Positions 25,752-45,305 of a stretch of 64,000 nt of DNA are shown here, piece by piece. The first letter of the stretch is position 1, and each line of letters opens with the position of its first letter. The translations under genes and the position numbers were made by a program. Source of the stretch: Gadus chalcogrammus. Its lineage: Eukaryota > Chordata > Actinopteri > Gadiformes > Gadidae. The notes under the pieces are model-generated. The model had not been told where the DNA came from, did not search any database, and worked only from the letters and a program-made list of their open reading frames with translations. The stretch lies in assembly GCF_026213295.1 (NCBI RefSeq), contig NC_079417.1:1634241-1698240 (forward strand). Reading direction: 5' to 3'.

Positions 25752-28700
25752 ATGAAGCTGCAGCTGCCCAACCCCGACCTGGACTCCAGGGTCCTGAGCC
25801 ACCAGGAGCTGGAGGTGCTGGAGACCACGGAGGCTGGGGACCGCCCCAAGTGGGACAACAAGACCCAGTACATGCTGACCTGCGTGGGCTTCTGCGTGGG
25901 GCTGGGGAACGTCTGGCGCTTCCCCTACCTGTGTCAGAGCCATGGAGGAGGTAAGGACGTCGCTTCCTTTCCTATCGACTCGTGCGTTTTGTATCCATGG
26001 TGTGTCCGTGGGACAGGCCGTGGCCGGACCGGTCCTGGTCCCAGTGCCGTGGGTCACTGAGCAGTGGTGTTACGTGATGGTGGAGGATCCAGGGATACCT
26101 TGGGTAATATTTACCCTCCTCACTCAGAGGACTGGATTCCCTGCTGGTCCCAGTTAGATGGTTCACTGAGCAGTGTTGTTAACATGTGAGTGGTGAGGGG
26201 ATACCTGGTGTAATATTAACCCTCCGTAGAGACTCATAGTCTCAGCTTACAGATCACTGAGCAATGTATCATATGGACCAATAACAACAGATCATATGGA
26301 TCACTGAGCAACGTATCATATGGACCAATAACAACAGATCATATGGATCACTGAGGTACCGATCGCATGGATCAATAACAACAGATCACATGGATCAATA
26401 GCAACAGATCATGTGGATCCTTTAGCAACCCATCAAATGGATCAATATCAACAGATCACATGGATCCATCACTAATGTCGTTGACATCTTTGTTTGAACC
26501 AAGTTGACCTGGGTGTCATATTGACATATTGATTACTCAACAAACTCTTTTATGCTAATTGAGAGCATTTCTGGTCAACTTGGATCAAACAAAGATGTTA
26601 ATCACTCAAAAAATACTCTCATACTCTAAAGGAAAGTTTAGAGTATCGAACGGAAACGAAAACTCAAAAGTTTCTTTGATAAGAATATTGATAATCACAA
26701 ACAAAGGAGAATGTTATCAGTGGAGCCTACAGTAGCTGGAGAGGAGGTTCCTGGTTCAAGGGGTCAGGATTATCCGGACAACGAGGGTTATCTCAGCGTT
26801 ATCTCCGGGTTATCAGCTCCCCCGGGCTGAAGGCCAGCAGCAGGTTGCGGTTCCTGAGAAGCCGCCTCCTGCCCGGTAGTAAAAGGTGGCGATACGGTGA
26901 CGTCGAGGAGAAACCAGACGGACATTGCCCCGTGGTCCCGGCCGCATCCTATGTGTGTGCATCGATGTGTAAAGCTAAAGTGATGGGATATGATGGTATT
27001 TGCAGGTTATGGATAGGTGGTGGGATTTGATGTCATATACCGGTTAGACGGAGGGGATATAATTATGTTAAGCAAAGGTGATGGGATATGATGTCATATA
27101 CAGGTTAGACGGAGGGGATATAATGTCATATGTTAAGCAAAGGTGATGGGATATGATGTCATATACAGGTTAGGCAAAGGTGATGGGATATGATGTCATA
27201 TACAGGTAAGCTAAAGCCTTCAAGGTGATATGATGTCATATCCTGGTTAGTTAGAGGTGATGGGATATAATTTCATATTCCAGTCAGTATTATATCATGA
27301 ATATGACATCATTTTCTATGACTTACATGAGTAATTCTTACTTATAAACGTGATATCATCTCCATCTCTATACAGTGAGATGAACACAGATAAGGTCAGG
27401 ACATATGGAGTGACATAATTCTATATTTCATTATCATTTATAATAAGAATATTAATAATAATAGTAATGCCTATTATTTTGAGACTATAGATGAAATGGA
27501 GCCGGCCTAGTGTGAAGAGGACTCTAAACCGCCCCTTGTCCCCTCTCCCAGGAGCGTTCATGATCCCGTTCCTCATCCTACTAGTCGTGGAGGGAATCCC
27601 CCTGCTCTACCTGGAGTTTGCGATTGGCCAGCGCATAAGAAGGGGCGGTCTGGGGGTGTGGTCTACGATCCATCCCTATTTGTCGGGCATTGGTAAGGCT
27701 GAACCCCGGAGCCCGTTCTAGAAGCCCCCCCTGTGACGGGCCGCTCTGACGCAGTGTGTGCGTCCCCAGGCGTGGCCTCTATGTGTGTGTCGCTGCTCAT
27801 CAGCCTCTACTACAACACCATCATCGCCTGGATCCTCTGGTACCTGTTCAACTCCTTCCAGGACCCCCTGCCCTGGAGCCAGTGTCCCCTCAACGCCAAC
27901 GCAACAGGTACAGCACTCTGACCCCACCCTAACCCTAACCCTTTATCCACCCTAACCCCAAGCCTAACCCTAACCCCTAACCCTAAGCCTAACCCTAACC
28001 CCAAGCCTATCCCTAACCCTAACCCTAATTGACCCACCCTGAACCTAACCCAAACCCTAATTTACCCACCTCACTCTACCACTAACTCACCTTAACCCTA
28101 ACTCACTCACCCTAACCCGCTCACAGTAACCCTAACCCTAACCCTCTCACCCTAACCCTAACCCTCTCACCCAAACCCTCTCACCCTAACCCTAACCCTC
28201 TCACCCTAACCCTCTCACCCTAACCCTAACACCCTCTCACCCTATCCCTAACACCCTCTCACCCTATCCCTAACTAACCCTAACTCACTCACACTTACCC
28301 TAACCCTCTCACCCTAACCCTCTCACCCTAACCCTACCCCCCCCTGACCCTCTCACCCTAATCCTCTCACCCTAACCCTAACCCTCTCACCCTAACCCTC
28401 TCACCCTAACCCTAACTAACCCTAACTCACTCACACTTACCCTAACCCTCTCACCCTAACCCTAACCCTCTCACCCTATCCCTAACACCCTCTCACCATA
28501 ACCCTAACCCTCTCACCCTAACCCTCTCACCCTAACCCTAACCCTCTCACCCTATCCCTAACACCCTCTCACCATAACCCTAACCCTCTCACCCTAACCC
28601 TCTCACCCTATCCCTAACTAACCCTAACTCACTCACACTTACCCTAACCCTCTCACCCTAACCCTAACCCTCTCACCCCAACCCTCTCACCCTAACCCTC

Positions 28701-31700
28701 TCACACTAACCCTACCCCCCCTGACCCTCTCACCCTAATCCTCTCACCCTACCCCCCTGACCCTCCTACCCTCTCACCTTAACCCTCTCACCCTAACCCT
28801 ACCCCCCCTGACCCTCTTATCCTAATCCTCTCACCCTAACCCTACACCACCTAACCCTCTCACCCTAACCCTAACCCTCTCACCCTAACCCTCTCACCCT
28901 AACCCTCTCACACTACCCTACCCCCCTGACCCTCTCACCCTAATCCTCTCACCCTAACCCTCCCTGACCCTCTCACCCCGACCCTCTCACCCTAACCCTC
29001 GCACCCTAACCCTCTCACCCTAACCCTACCCCCCCTGACCCTCTCACCCTAACCCTAACCCTCTCACCCTAACCCTCTCACCCTAACCCTCTCACACTAC
29101 CCTACCCCCCTGACCCTCTCACCCTAATCCTCTCACCCTAACCCTTCCCCCCCCTGACCCTCTCACACTAACCCTCTCACACTACCCTACCCCCCGACCC
29201 TCTCACCCTAACCCTCTCACCCTAACCCTTCCCCCCCCTGACCCTCTCACCCTAATCCTCTCACCCTAACCCTACCCCCCGACCCTCTCACCCTGCCCTC
29301 TGATTGCCCCCTTCCCTTCGTCCGGGGGTCTGATGCCCTCCAGCCCTGCTGTCTGAGTGTGCGAGGAGCTCCTCGGTGGACTACTTCTGGTACCGGGAGA
29401 CCCTGAACACCACCGCCTTCCTCGAGGACGACGGGGGGCTGCAGTGGTGGCTGGTGGTCTGCCACATCAGCGCCTGGGCGCTGCTCTTCCTGTGCATCAG
29501 CCGCGGCATCGAGACCTCTGGGAAGGTACGGCTCGCTACCTCCACACTCCCAGACACCCAGTCCCATCGAGACCTCTGGGAAGGTACGGCTCGCTTCTCC
29601 ACACTCCCAGACACCCAGTCCCATCGAGACCTCTGGGAAGGTACGGCTCGCTTCTCCACACTACCAGACACCCAGTCCCATCGAGACCTCTGGGAAGGTA
29701 CGGCTCGCTACCTCCACACTCCCAGACACCCAGTCCCATCGAGACCTCTGGGAAGGTACGGCCCGCTCCTCCACACTCCCAGACACCCAGTCCCATCGAG
29801 ACCTCTGGGAAGGTACGGCCCGCTCCTCCACACTCCCAGACACCCAGTCCCATCGAGACCTCTGGGAAGGTACGGCTCGCTACCTCCACACTCCCAGACA
29901 CCCAGTCCCATCGAGACCTCTGGGAAGGTACGGCTCGCTACCTCCACACTCCCAGACACCCAGTCCCATCGAGACCTCTGGGAAGGTACGGCCCGCTCCT
30001 CCACACTCCCAGACACCCAGTCCCATCGAGACCTCTGGGAAGGTACGGCTCGCTACCTCCACACTCCCAGACACCCAGTCCCATCCAGTGAGTTCAGAGA
30101 GACGACCAGGCTGCTCAGGCTTCACCTGGACCCTGCATAGCCCCCCCCCTCAGCATTCCCCTGCTACGCACTTATTGTATGTTGTACGTCCTGGCACTTA
30201 AAAATAGTACTTATCGTGTGGCGTCTTACCCTAGCTATCTCTGTTGCACAAGGGTCAATACTAGGTCCACTTCTTTTCAGTCTTTATATAAATGACTTGC
30301 CCTCTGTGTGCTCTGATGTAGAGATACAGCTTTATGCTGATGACGCTGTGATTTTTACACATGGCAGCAATAAACTTCAGGCTGCAGCAAAACTCACCAA
30401 TGCATTGAACCGCATCTCAACTTGGCTAATTCAATCATGCCTTCAACTAAATACATCAAAAACAGTCAGTTTTTTTTTGGAAAAAAAAACAGTTTTTTTT
30501 CCAAAAAGCAATATAGCACTCCAGACCCAGCCATAATGCTGTCAGGAGTAAAATTACAAGTTGTCTCTGAGTTCAAGTAACTTGGCCTCCTAATCGACTC
30601 TCACCTGTCATTCAAATCTCATGTAAAAAAAGTAGGTCACAGGGTTAAGTTTAACTTATTGACTTTGTGCACTTTCCTTAAATGTTTAATGTACACTGTG
30701 TTTTATTGTCTGCTTATTTTATTGTTTGTTTGCCATTGTTTGTCAATTCATTCTTACGACTATGTTGTTTTTTAATCTTTGTTTATATGCATTTTATTTC
30801 TGTAATTTTAGGTTGCCTTTTGAATATCTGGCAGGGGACAACAGATGAAAACTAGGCTCTTAGGCTAACTCTGACTCACTTACATTTTGAATGTTGATTA
30901 GTGTGCAATGTCCCTGAACTAAACCAATAAAATAAATAAGTATAATGGTTTAACATAGTGATGGTTGTGGTTTCTCTTTCTTCTATCAAATGTCCTTATT
31001 GTAAGTGGCTCTGGATGAAAGCGTCCGCTCCACGCCCTGAATGTGACTGACTCCAGGCCCCCTGTGCCCCCAGGCGGTGTACGTGACGTCCACCCTTCCC
31101 TACCTGGTGCTCACCATCTTCCTGATCCGGGGACTGACCCTGAAGGGCTCTCTGGACGGGATCAAGTTCCTCTTCACTCCCGACGTGAGTCCGCCATCCC
31201 ACATCACATAAGATAAGCAAGGGATAATCACTGAGAGGCAGGGCACTAAACAGTTTGATATGCCCGGCTCGTGGACGGCTTACATCCAGGTGAGGTGATT
31301 ATCCCGTTTATTCTACTTGTTGCTTGCCAGCATAACAAAACAATTTAAATACTTTAATAATTCTGCTTTTTCTAATTCGTATTGCATACTCTGTTTAAGT
31401 TCCTCTCCCTCATAAAGTAGTCCCGTTAAATTATGATCGATCAAACATGTTTTGGACACCTCGAAGGGCATTATCCCAGCTATATCATGGTCACTTGCCA
31501 AAGAAAATAGATTAAGATCATTCATTTATATTTTCATGCGTTTTACAATCCAAATATATAGTTTATCACATGCCATAACATTGTTTCCCTGGTAACGCCT
31601 GAGGGTTTGACTAATACCTGGAACAACCATTACCCTCCCGTAAGGTTCTTATGCAACGGAAACGTTGTTCACTCCTCCAGTAATTAGGACAGACCTTAGC

Positions 31701-34700
31701 TACGACTTGGCAACGGGAGGTATCGTCCCAGCCTTTATACCACAGATACTCTAGGGTCTATAGCATATAACCGCGTTTTCTGATTACAGTTTAATGCATT
31801 TTTCACAATTTACCAGCTCTCGTTTTGAAGGCTGAACAGACAATTTGACTGGAACTATTTAGCAGGTGTCCATATATCAAGGATTAATGGACACCCTGCA
31901 GCCAATCAGAATCAAGTATTCCAAGAAATAAATAAAACCGGCGTTTGGATCTACTATTTGATGACGCTGTGCTCAGTCAGCATCAAGTACAACCGACAAG
32001 TCAGCGGGCAACCTGCCGGATTAATGCCCTCCTCCCCGCCAATCAGAATCTAGCATTCTTAAATGAAGTACAATAATGCAATGTAATATAAGGCAGTAAA
32101 CAGTAACCTGTATACCGTATATATTCATTTACATTTACATTTAACGCTTTTATCAAAAGCCACTTACAATAAGTACATTTGTCAAAAGAAAGAAAAACAC
32201 AAATATATATCTCTGTCGGTACAGTAAGGATGTTCAATGCCAGGCACTAACAACCACAATGTTAACCCGTTCCCCGTATACAACGCAGATAGCTAAGATA
32301 ACACACGACACAAGTATTCAGTACATCAAAAGGATCCTTGTGTGTGTTCCTCCGTCAGCTGGCGGAGCTGGCCAAGGCCTCCACCTGGCTGGACGCAGGG
32401 GCCCAGGTCTTCTACTCCTTCTCCCTGGCCTTCGGGGGCCTCATCAGCTTCTCCAGCTACAACTCTGTTCAGTAAGGAGCTTCATGGGTCCATGTGTGAT
32501 CATCAGGCTTCACATCAGGGAGCACACCTCCCTTCAATGGTTGAACATACTGAAGGTCAGGCTCCACACACGCAGCGTGAGCTTCTCCTTATGAAAGGGT
32601 GAGGTTCTCACTTTGAGAGGGTGATGTACTCATTATGAAAGGGTGAGGTTCTCACTTTGAGAGGGTGAGGTTCTCATTATGAAAGGGTGAGGTTATAACT
32701 AAGAAAGGGTGAGGTTGTCATTATGAAAGGGTTGGGGTTCTCATTATGCACGGGTTAGGGTTCACACTTTGAAAGGGTGGGGTCCTCACTATGAAATGGT
32801 TAGGTTCTCACTATGAAAGGATTAGGTTCACACTATGAAAGGGTTAAGTTTTCACTATGGAAGGGTTAGGAGGTAAGGGTTCTCACTGAGAAAGGGTAAG
32901 GGGGTTAGGGTTTTCACTATGAAAGGGTTAGGGTAGGGGTTAGGATTTTAACAATGAAAGGGTTAGGGATCTCACTATGAAAGGGTTAGGGATAAAGACA
33001 ATCAATTAATACCTTTGACCTAAAGTCAAAGTTGGAGGTTAGGGTTAGTTGCTGGAAGTTGGAAGTTAGATACAGTAGACTTTGAGGGTCCAAAACAGTT
33101 TTCCTACTAGCAAATGGTAACTTATCTGAATAACATATTCATAACATCAAGTGAAAACAGAGCATGTATCCATCACTTCAGGATGTTTTATGTATTTCCT
33201 CAATAACCATTAATTTCTTAAGGGCTTCTAAACCTTGACGAACTTAAGGCCTTATCTTGTTTCCAACTAGTAATAACTGTGAACAGGATGCATTGATCAT
33301 CTCCGCCATCAACGGCTTCACCTCCGTGTACGCGGCCACCGTCGTCTACTCCATCATCGGCTTCAGGGCGACAGAGAGATTCGATAGCTGTGTTTCCGGG
33401 TATGAAAGTTAAAAACCAGCTAGTGTCAACGATGGAGTCCCCTGAACCGCTGAGCTGGAAAACCATTTTTCTTTCCAGAAACATTCTAGCATTGCTGAAT
33501 GGGTTTGAACTTCCAGAAGGCAGCATCACAGGGACCAACTACGATCAAATCTTCACAGAGCTAAACCAAACAAATTCTGCTCTCATAGACACACTGAGTC
33601 TGAAAACATGCAGCCTAAACACATTCCTCAGTGAGGTAAGACCACAAAACTTTCTTCCTGTTCTTAATTGAAGAGTTACACCCCTGTATTGTCAGATATG
33701 TTGCACCTCATCAACAGTTACACCCCCGTAATGTCAGAGCATGTCCTGTTTTGTCCCAGGGAGTGGAGGGAACCGGCCTAGCCTTCATCGTGTTCACGGA
33801 GGCCATCACCAAGATGCCCTTCTCCCCACTGTGGGCGGTGCTCTTCTTCATCATGCTCTTCTGTCTGGGCCTCTCCTCCATGTTCGGGAACATCGAGGGG
33901 GTCCTGGTTCCCCTGCAGGACCTCAAGCTCTTCCCCAAGAAGTGGCCCAAAGAGGCTGTCACCGGTACGGCGGTACTTCCGTCTGCATGCTCTCACTACT
34001 CCATCCTCCATCGTTGTCCATTGGAAATATAGGAATAAAAACACACACATTTGTGGGGTGGGGGCACCCTACGAATTAGAAAAGGGTGTGAAGGGTGTGG
34101 ATTCGGCCCCAAATGCCTCGTACCTTTACACATCTCTGATCGAGACTTCTAACCCCTACCTGTTGCGTAATGACACGTATCTGTCTTCCCTGGGAGTGGC
34201 TGTAGATAACAGGTTCTGGTATATCCGTAGTTGTCGATTAGTGTTATCGTTGTGTGTTATCGTTGTGTGCTATCGTTGGGTGCTATCGTTGTGTGCTATC
34301 GTTGTGTGCTATCGTTGTGTGGCATCCCTGTGCATCATGCGGTCCTGATTGCTCTGTTTGGGCTGCAGGTGTTACCTGTCTGCTGTGCTGTCTGCTGGGG
34401 CTGATATTCGTTCAGGGTTCAGGGAACTACTGGCTCTCTCTGTTCGACGGCTACGGCGGCTCCGTCTCTCTGCTGGTAGTGGCCTTCTGCGAGATGGTCT
34501 CTGTTGTCTACATATACGGGATAGACAGGTGATGAGGGAACCCTGACAAATAGATCAATAAGTCTCCAATGACAATCCCAAAGATATGCCGTAAGGTTTT
34601 AGGTTTCAACAATATTCTTTTGATTCGTTTCCTTCCTCCCAGGTTCAACGATGACATCGTCTTCATGATCGGCCACAAGCCAAACATCTTCTGGCAGATC

Positions 34701-35347
34701 ATGTGGAGGGTCATCAGTCCGGCTGTCATGCTCTTCATCCTCATCGCCTTCATCGTGGACAAAGTCTCGGAAGACCTCATCTACAAATCCTGGGATCCTG
34801 AATCGGTAAATAATCAGCTGGATGTAATGCTATTGATACTTTGACTGGCACTTAATGTACGCACTTACTGTATGTTGTACGTCCTTGCTCTTAAAAATTG
34901 TACTTAGCATTGTGTAGCATCTTATCGTAGCTACCTTTGGGGCATACGGGGAATGGTTAAACCTAGAAAATATTGGTGCTTTGCACTTGGTTCTATGAGC
35001 AACCTTACTGTACCAACAGATCTATTGTTGTTTCTCTTTCTTCTGAGAAATGGACTTATTGTAAGTAGCTTTGGATAAAAGTGTCGGCTAAATGTAAATG
35101 TGAATGCTAGTGAAATATTCCGATACTACCAGGAACACGCGATAGTCAGTGGTGGTTTGCTTTATGTTCACAGGACGTTTTCCCTGCCCTGGTGGAATAC
35201 TCCTATCCCTCCTGGATCTACGCGGTCATCATCGCCTTAGCAGGGATTCCCAGTCTTTTCATACCATGTATCGCCATTTTTAAATGTCTCAGAAACCTAA
35301 AAAGGAACAAATCAGACATAGAGGAGCTCCAAGCTGCCAAAATGTGA
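25752..35347 (+). CDS. slc6a19: Na+-coupled neutral amino acid transporter B0AT1 (SLC6A19 type), intact
   Basis: Twelve exons with GT/AG junctions and consistent phases: 25752-25950, 27552-27692, 27770-27907, 29344-29525, 31074-31184, 32359-32471, 33271-33399, 33479-33635, 33760-33964, 34369-34528, 34643-34805, 35174-35347. They sum to 1872 nt, 623 residues plus stop (human about 634). The protein starts [16 protein letters not shown], carries RPKWDNK and [17 protein letters not shown] (TM1 with sodium-site residues), [15 protein letters not shown] (TM6) and INGFTSVY (TM7), and ends EELQAAKM. The SLC6A19 assignment rests on near-identity of many blocks ([46 protein letters not shown]). In vertebrates this carrier takes up neutral amino acids with Na+ at kidney and gut brush borders, with collectrin or ACE2 as partner. 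Exon 4 ends in a minisatellite containing ten copies of the splice donor; the first copy is assumed here. It sits 5' of two slc6a18-type genes, as in mammals. Confidence 0.95.
26220..27270. repeat. slc6a19 intron 1 short tandem repeats
   Basis: Two degenerate tandem regions. Around 26230-26470 units of ATCACTGAGCAACGTATCAT with CCAATAACAACAGATC recur about seven times. Around 26985-27260 units of GATGGGATATGATGTCATAT recur about six times. The rest of the intron shows no recognisable element. Confidence 0.8.
27921..29300. repeat. Telomere-like (CCCTAA)-variant array in slc6a19 intron 3
   Basis: About 1.4 kb of CCCTAACCCTAACCCTCTCA-type sequence. The pure CCCTAA hexamer run is limited to the first 120 bp; the rest is a CCCTCTCACCCTAA minisatellite with C-rich variants (CCCCCCTGACC). 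It stops about 45 bp before the exon 4 acceptor, forming the pyrimidine-rich end of the intron. Confidence 0.93.
29511..30087 (+). repeat. 57/58-bp minisatellite containing exon end and splice donor, 10 copies
   Basis: Units begin at 29511, 29569, 29626, 29683, 29741, 29798, 29855, 29913, 29971 and 30028. Each contains GAGACCTCTGGGAAG, the last 15 bases of slc6a19 exon 4, followed directly by the donor GTACGG and about 37 bp of intron. The true exon therefore ends inside an array of ten equivalent splice donors. Only the eighth copy (402 nt downstream) would keep the frame with exon 5; that frame is open as far as 30140. Confidence 0.96.
30155..31030 (+). mobile_element. Dispersed teleost repeat split by a LINE fragment
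   Basis: Outer parts (30155-30235 and about 30955-31030) match the two halves of an uninterrupted element at 34858-35105: the left half TATGTTGTACGTCC, CTTAAAAAT and GTACTTA, and the right half TTTCTCTTTCTTCT, TTATTGTAAGTGGCTCTGGA and AAGCGTC. The inner 700 bp is a non-LTR retrotransposon remnant, so this is a nested insertion. Confidence 0.75.
30236..30950 (+). mobile_element. Truncated non-LTR retrotransposon (reverse transcriptase remnant)
   Basis: A reading frame at about 30249-30536 encodes [19 protein letters not shown] and then [10 protein letters not shown], the conserved reverse transcriptase blocks of non-LTR elements including the catalytic YADD. It continues with a typical thumb-like stretch ([20 protein letters not shown]), then decays at poly-T and poly-A tracts near 30470-30500. 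It is 5' truncated with no endonuclease. The clade (CR1/L2/Rex1-like) is a guess. Confidence 0.82.
32590..33000. repeat. Tandem repeat in slc6a19 intron 6
   Basis: About 17 degenerate units of TATGAAAGGGTTAGGTTCTC. Confidence 0.88.
34858..35105 (+). mobile_element. Dispersed teleost repeat (GGATAAAAGTGTCGGCTAAATG end)
   Basis: This carries the TTATTGTAAGTAGCTTTGGA, TAAAAGTGTC, GGCTAAATG motif seen in very many teleost loci, plus a body shared with 30155-31030. Related sequence occurs in opposite or partial form at 32120-32260, 43370-43470 and 56710-56800, and a tail (AAGCGTCTGCTAAATG) at 1013-1028. The exact family is not determined. Confidence 0.7.
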
Positions 35348-37106
35348 GTAGTGAGCATCACAAGATATTGTGGAAATATTAACCTTAACTATAATATACA
35401 ATTATATAAACCCTGTTTACATAATTACTAGTCAATGGAGAGGAATTTCTGTAAATTCTCCTTGGATAGTTTTTATTTGCATTATCAATGTAGCCACGAA
35501 GGCAACTACGATCAGAATCATGTTCACCCATTGTCTCATTAAATGTATGCTTGGTAACTTTGCTGCCTGAATCTTCCGGGATCACACTCTAAATTTAGAT
35601 AAAATACTTTGCAGTCCGAAGGGTCCTAAACATAAGTGATTCTTCATCACCAGACCGGTGTGGAACGTACACCACGACTCTTCTGCTCCACCCTTTTCTA
35701 TTCCCACTTTCAGTAGCGCAACAACAATAAAACGAGTTACTGGTTAACTTGATTATGGTACATAATCAAGGTCGTACAGAGAGATTGGAGTGGATTCAAT
35801 ACGTGGCCGATGGTCCCTCAGCCAAGTGCCTTCCTTCCTTCAGGCTTCCTTCTTCCTTCTACCTTCCAGTAGCTGATAAAATGACAATTCTCTTCCATCC
35901 TCCTGTCTTTATTCACCCTGCTAACATTTTTTACAAGGGGCAAGAAAACCATACAAAGGTTCTTGGTCCTTAGGAAAAATGTGTTAATTGAAAAACAAGT
36001 TAGATGTCATGTTCAAGTTGTTACTACTGTGTATCTGTGTGTATTTATTTTTCATAATCAAATAAGAATCAATATCACGCAACTATAGTTTGATAGAAAT
36101 ACAATTAAAGTTGACTTGAAACCTTCAGGTTAGATAAATTATTATTGGGGTTTATTGCAATTCATTTGATTCTGTTCCAATTATTCTGTTGTTTGATATT
36201 AATGCATTTAAGAAAGGAACTTGCACCCTATGAAAAAGATTTAGAGAAAAAGTAGCCTACACACTTTGCACTGTTAATATTCATTGTTTTTTTGTACAGT
36301 GGATAAAGTTTGATGTTTAAATGACCACTAGACGGAGACAATACGCTGTGTTTAAATAAAGTACATTATGCAAACATGTGATCCTCTTTTAAATACTTTA
36401 ACAAAGACTTGAGTTTTATAAGGATGCATGTTTGAATGAAACTCAAACTATTTAATTCTAGGAAAGACAGCTCTTACTCAATATCCCAAATAAATAAATA
36501 CTTCATCGTGATGACATAATTACATCATAACAATTTGAAGATGATTCTACCTCAGCATATTTAAAGATTGTTAAACAAAGGAGCTAATAATATCACTATG
36601 ATAGTACTGATACATTTTTGGTCTGAAACTAAACTGTACTTTACTCAGATGTTGCATACAGTCGAGTAATCAACTGTGGTCGAAACAAAACCAAGAAACG
36701 GCCTTGGAATGGAAACCGGACTGAACTAAAAACCAAGCGGAGGACAACATAGACACTGACCGTATAAAGGGACAGCAGGACCAGGCATTACCGGTCACTC
36801 ATCAATATGCAACAGCTAAAGAGGAGGCAGAGATCTTGTTAGGAGGGCAGAATACGTTTGAATCTCTCCTGTACACTGATGTGTCCCTGTGCTTCCAGAT
36901 GTTCAACTTTAAAGGTTATTAGTTCCACTGATATCATGTTCTAGATCAAATAAAGCGCCCAGACACACAGCCTCTTTGTTCTTCAAGGAGTGTTACCAGA
37001 CTGTTGTCGTTCTTGTTTTTTAGCTCCGCCCCAAGGTGAACCTACCCGGCGTGGTTTTATCCTAAGCACAGCTCGGCGAGGGATGCTTTGACAGGCTGGT
37101 AGAGAT
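35348..37106. other. slc6a19 3' flank / slc6a18 copy 1 upstream region
   Basis: AT-rich, largely unique sequence. Possible polyadenylation signals AATAAA occur at 35726-35731 and 36355-36360. From 35493 onward the sequence is repeated at 47476, so it belongs to the duplicated segment. No further gene is seen. Confidence 0.7.
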
Positions 37107-43788
<6,682 letters not shown>

Positions 43789-44488
43789 TATCCCCACTTC
43801 TCCATTTACATATTTTGATTCATACATTTTCTTCCTTCAATCTTGAGTGGTCGTTTTTTCAAATCAAACCCCTCTCAAACTGATTAGACATAGTGCCCGC
43901 TTATGTCAGTACAAGTCAAGTATACAAATTGTATGGTAAGCTTTGAATTATTGATCAGTTGATCATGTTTTACATCCATTTGTTTACCCTATGAGCTATG
44001 ACATATTTACATTCAAACAATTGAATTGTATGATGCTTTAGTGATCATGTGTGTTTGCAAACTTAAGACAACTCAGCCCGCTACCCTTTAGCCTTTATAT
44101 TTTCCTCTTAACTTGGCGTTTTGTTCTAAATCAATTTAAATAACCAAGATGTGAACTCGTATTGTAAAGAAATACAAATAAAAAAATGCGGATAAAACCT
44201 GAAACACAAACAGAGGTTGAGTTTTATTAATGCAATCATTCATTAAATATTCATCCTTTTCATTCATTACAACAAATCCTGGATCTGGGACTGGAGCGGT
44301 GAAATGATATCTAAACGCACGTGTCAGGGTAAAGCTCCCTTAGGATTCGGGATGTTCAAAGGTTCACGCGGTTTATTTTTGCACCGGAGCAACATATGTG
44401 TCAGTCAACACATGCATGAGTGTGTGTTTGTGTTTGCATGTGAGTGTATACAGAAGATAGTGTAAACGATGTATTGGACCCTCCAGGG
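43789..44488. other. slc6a18 copy 1 3' region and duplication junction
   Basis: Unique AT-rich 3' flank containing the polyadenylation signal at 44177-44182. At 44477 it stops matching segment B and, after about 12 bases (GACCCTCCAGGG), enters slc6a19 exon 3 sequence. That is the tandem duplication junction. Confidence 0.85.
44177..44182 (+). terminator. Putative polyadenylation signal, slc6a18 copy 1
   Basis: AATAAA about 390 bp after the stop codon, in a sequence conserved in both copies. Confidence 0.55.
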
Positions 44489-44559
44489 CAGGACCCCCTG
44501 CCCTGGAGCCACTGTCCCCTCAACGCCAACGCAACGGGTACAGCACTCTGACCCCACCC

Positions 44560-45190
44560 TAACCCTAACCCTTTATCCACCCTAACCCTAACCCTAACCC
44601 TAACGCTAACCCTTTATCCACCCTAACCCTAACCCTAACCCTAAGCCTAACCCTAACCCCTAACCCCTAACCCAAACCCTCATTTACCCACCCTAACCCT
44701 AAGCCTAACCCTAACCCTAAGCCTAACCCTAACCCCTAACCCCAAGCCTAACCCTCTCACCCTAATCCTCTCACCCTAACCCTAACACCCTCTCACCCTA
44801 TCCCTAACCCTGACCCTCTCACCCTAATCCTCTCACCCTAACCCTAACACCCTCTCACCCTATCCCTAACTAACCCTAACTCACTCACACTAACCCTAAC
44901 CCTCCCACCCTAACCTTAACCCTCTCACCTTAACCCTCTCACACTAACCCTCTCACCCTAACCCTCTCACCCTAACCCTCTCACACTAACCCTACCCCCC
45001 TGACCCTCTCACCCCAACCCTCTCACCCTAACCCTCTCACCCTAACCCTACCCCCCTGACCCTCTCACCCTAACCCTCTCACCCTAACCTTAACCCTCTC
45101 ACCTTAACCCTCTCACACTAACCCTCTCACCCTAACCCTCTCACACTAACCCTACCCCCCTGACCCTCTCACCCTAACCCTCTCACCCTG
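44560..45190. repeat. Telomere-like array in pseudogene intron 3
   Basis: The same CCCTAA/CCCTCTCACCCTAA family as in slc6a19 intron 3, but about half the length (0.65 versus 1.4 kb). The flanking unique sequence is retained on both sides. Confidence 0.92.
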
Positions 45191-45305
45191 CCCTCTGATT
45201 GCCCCCTTCCCTTCGTCCGGGGGTCTGATGCTCTCCAGCCCTGCTGTCTGAGTGTGCGAGGAGCTCCTCGGTGGACTACTTCTGGTACCGGGAGACCCTG
45301 AACAC

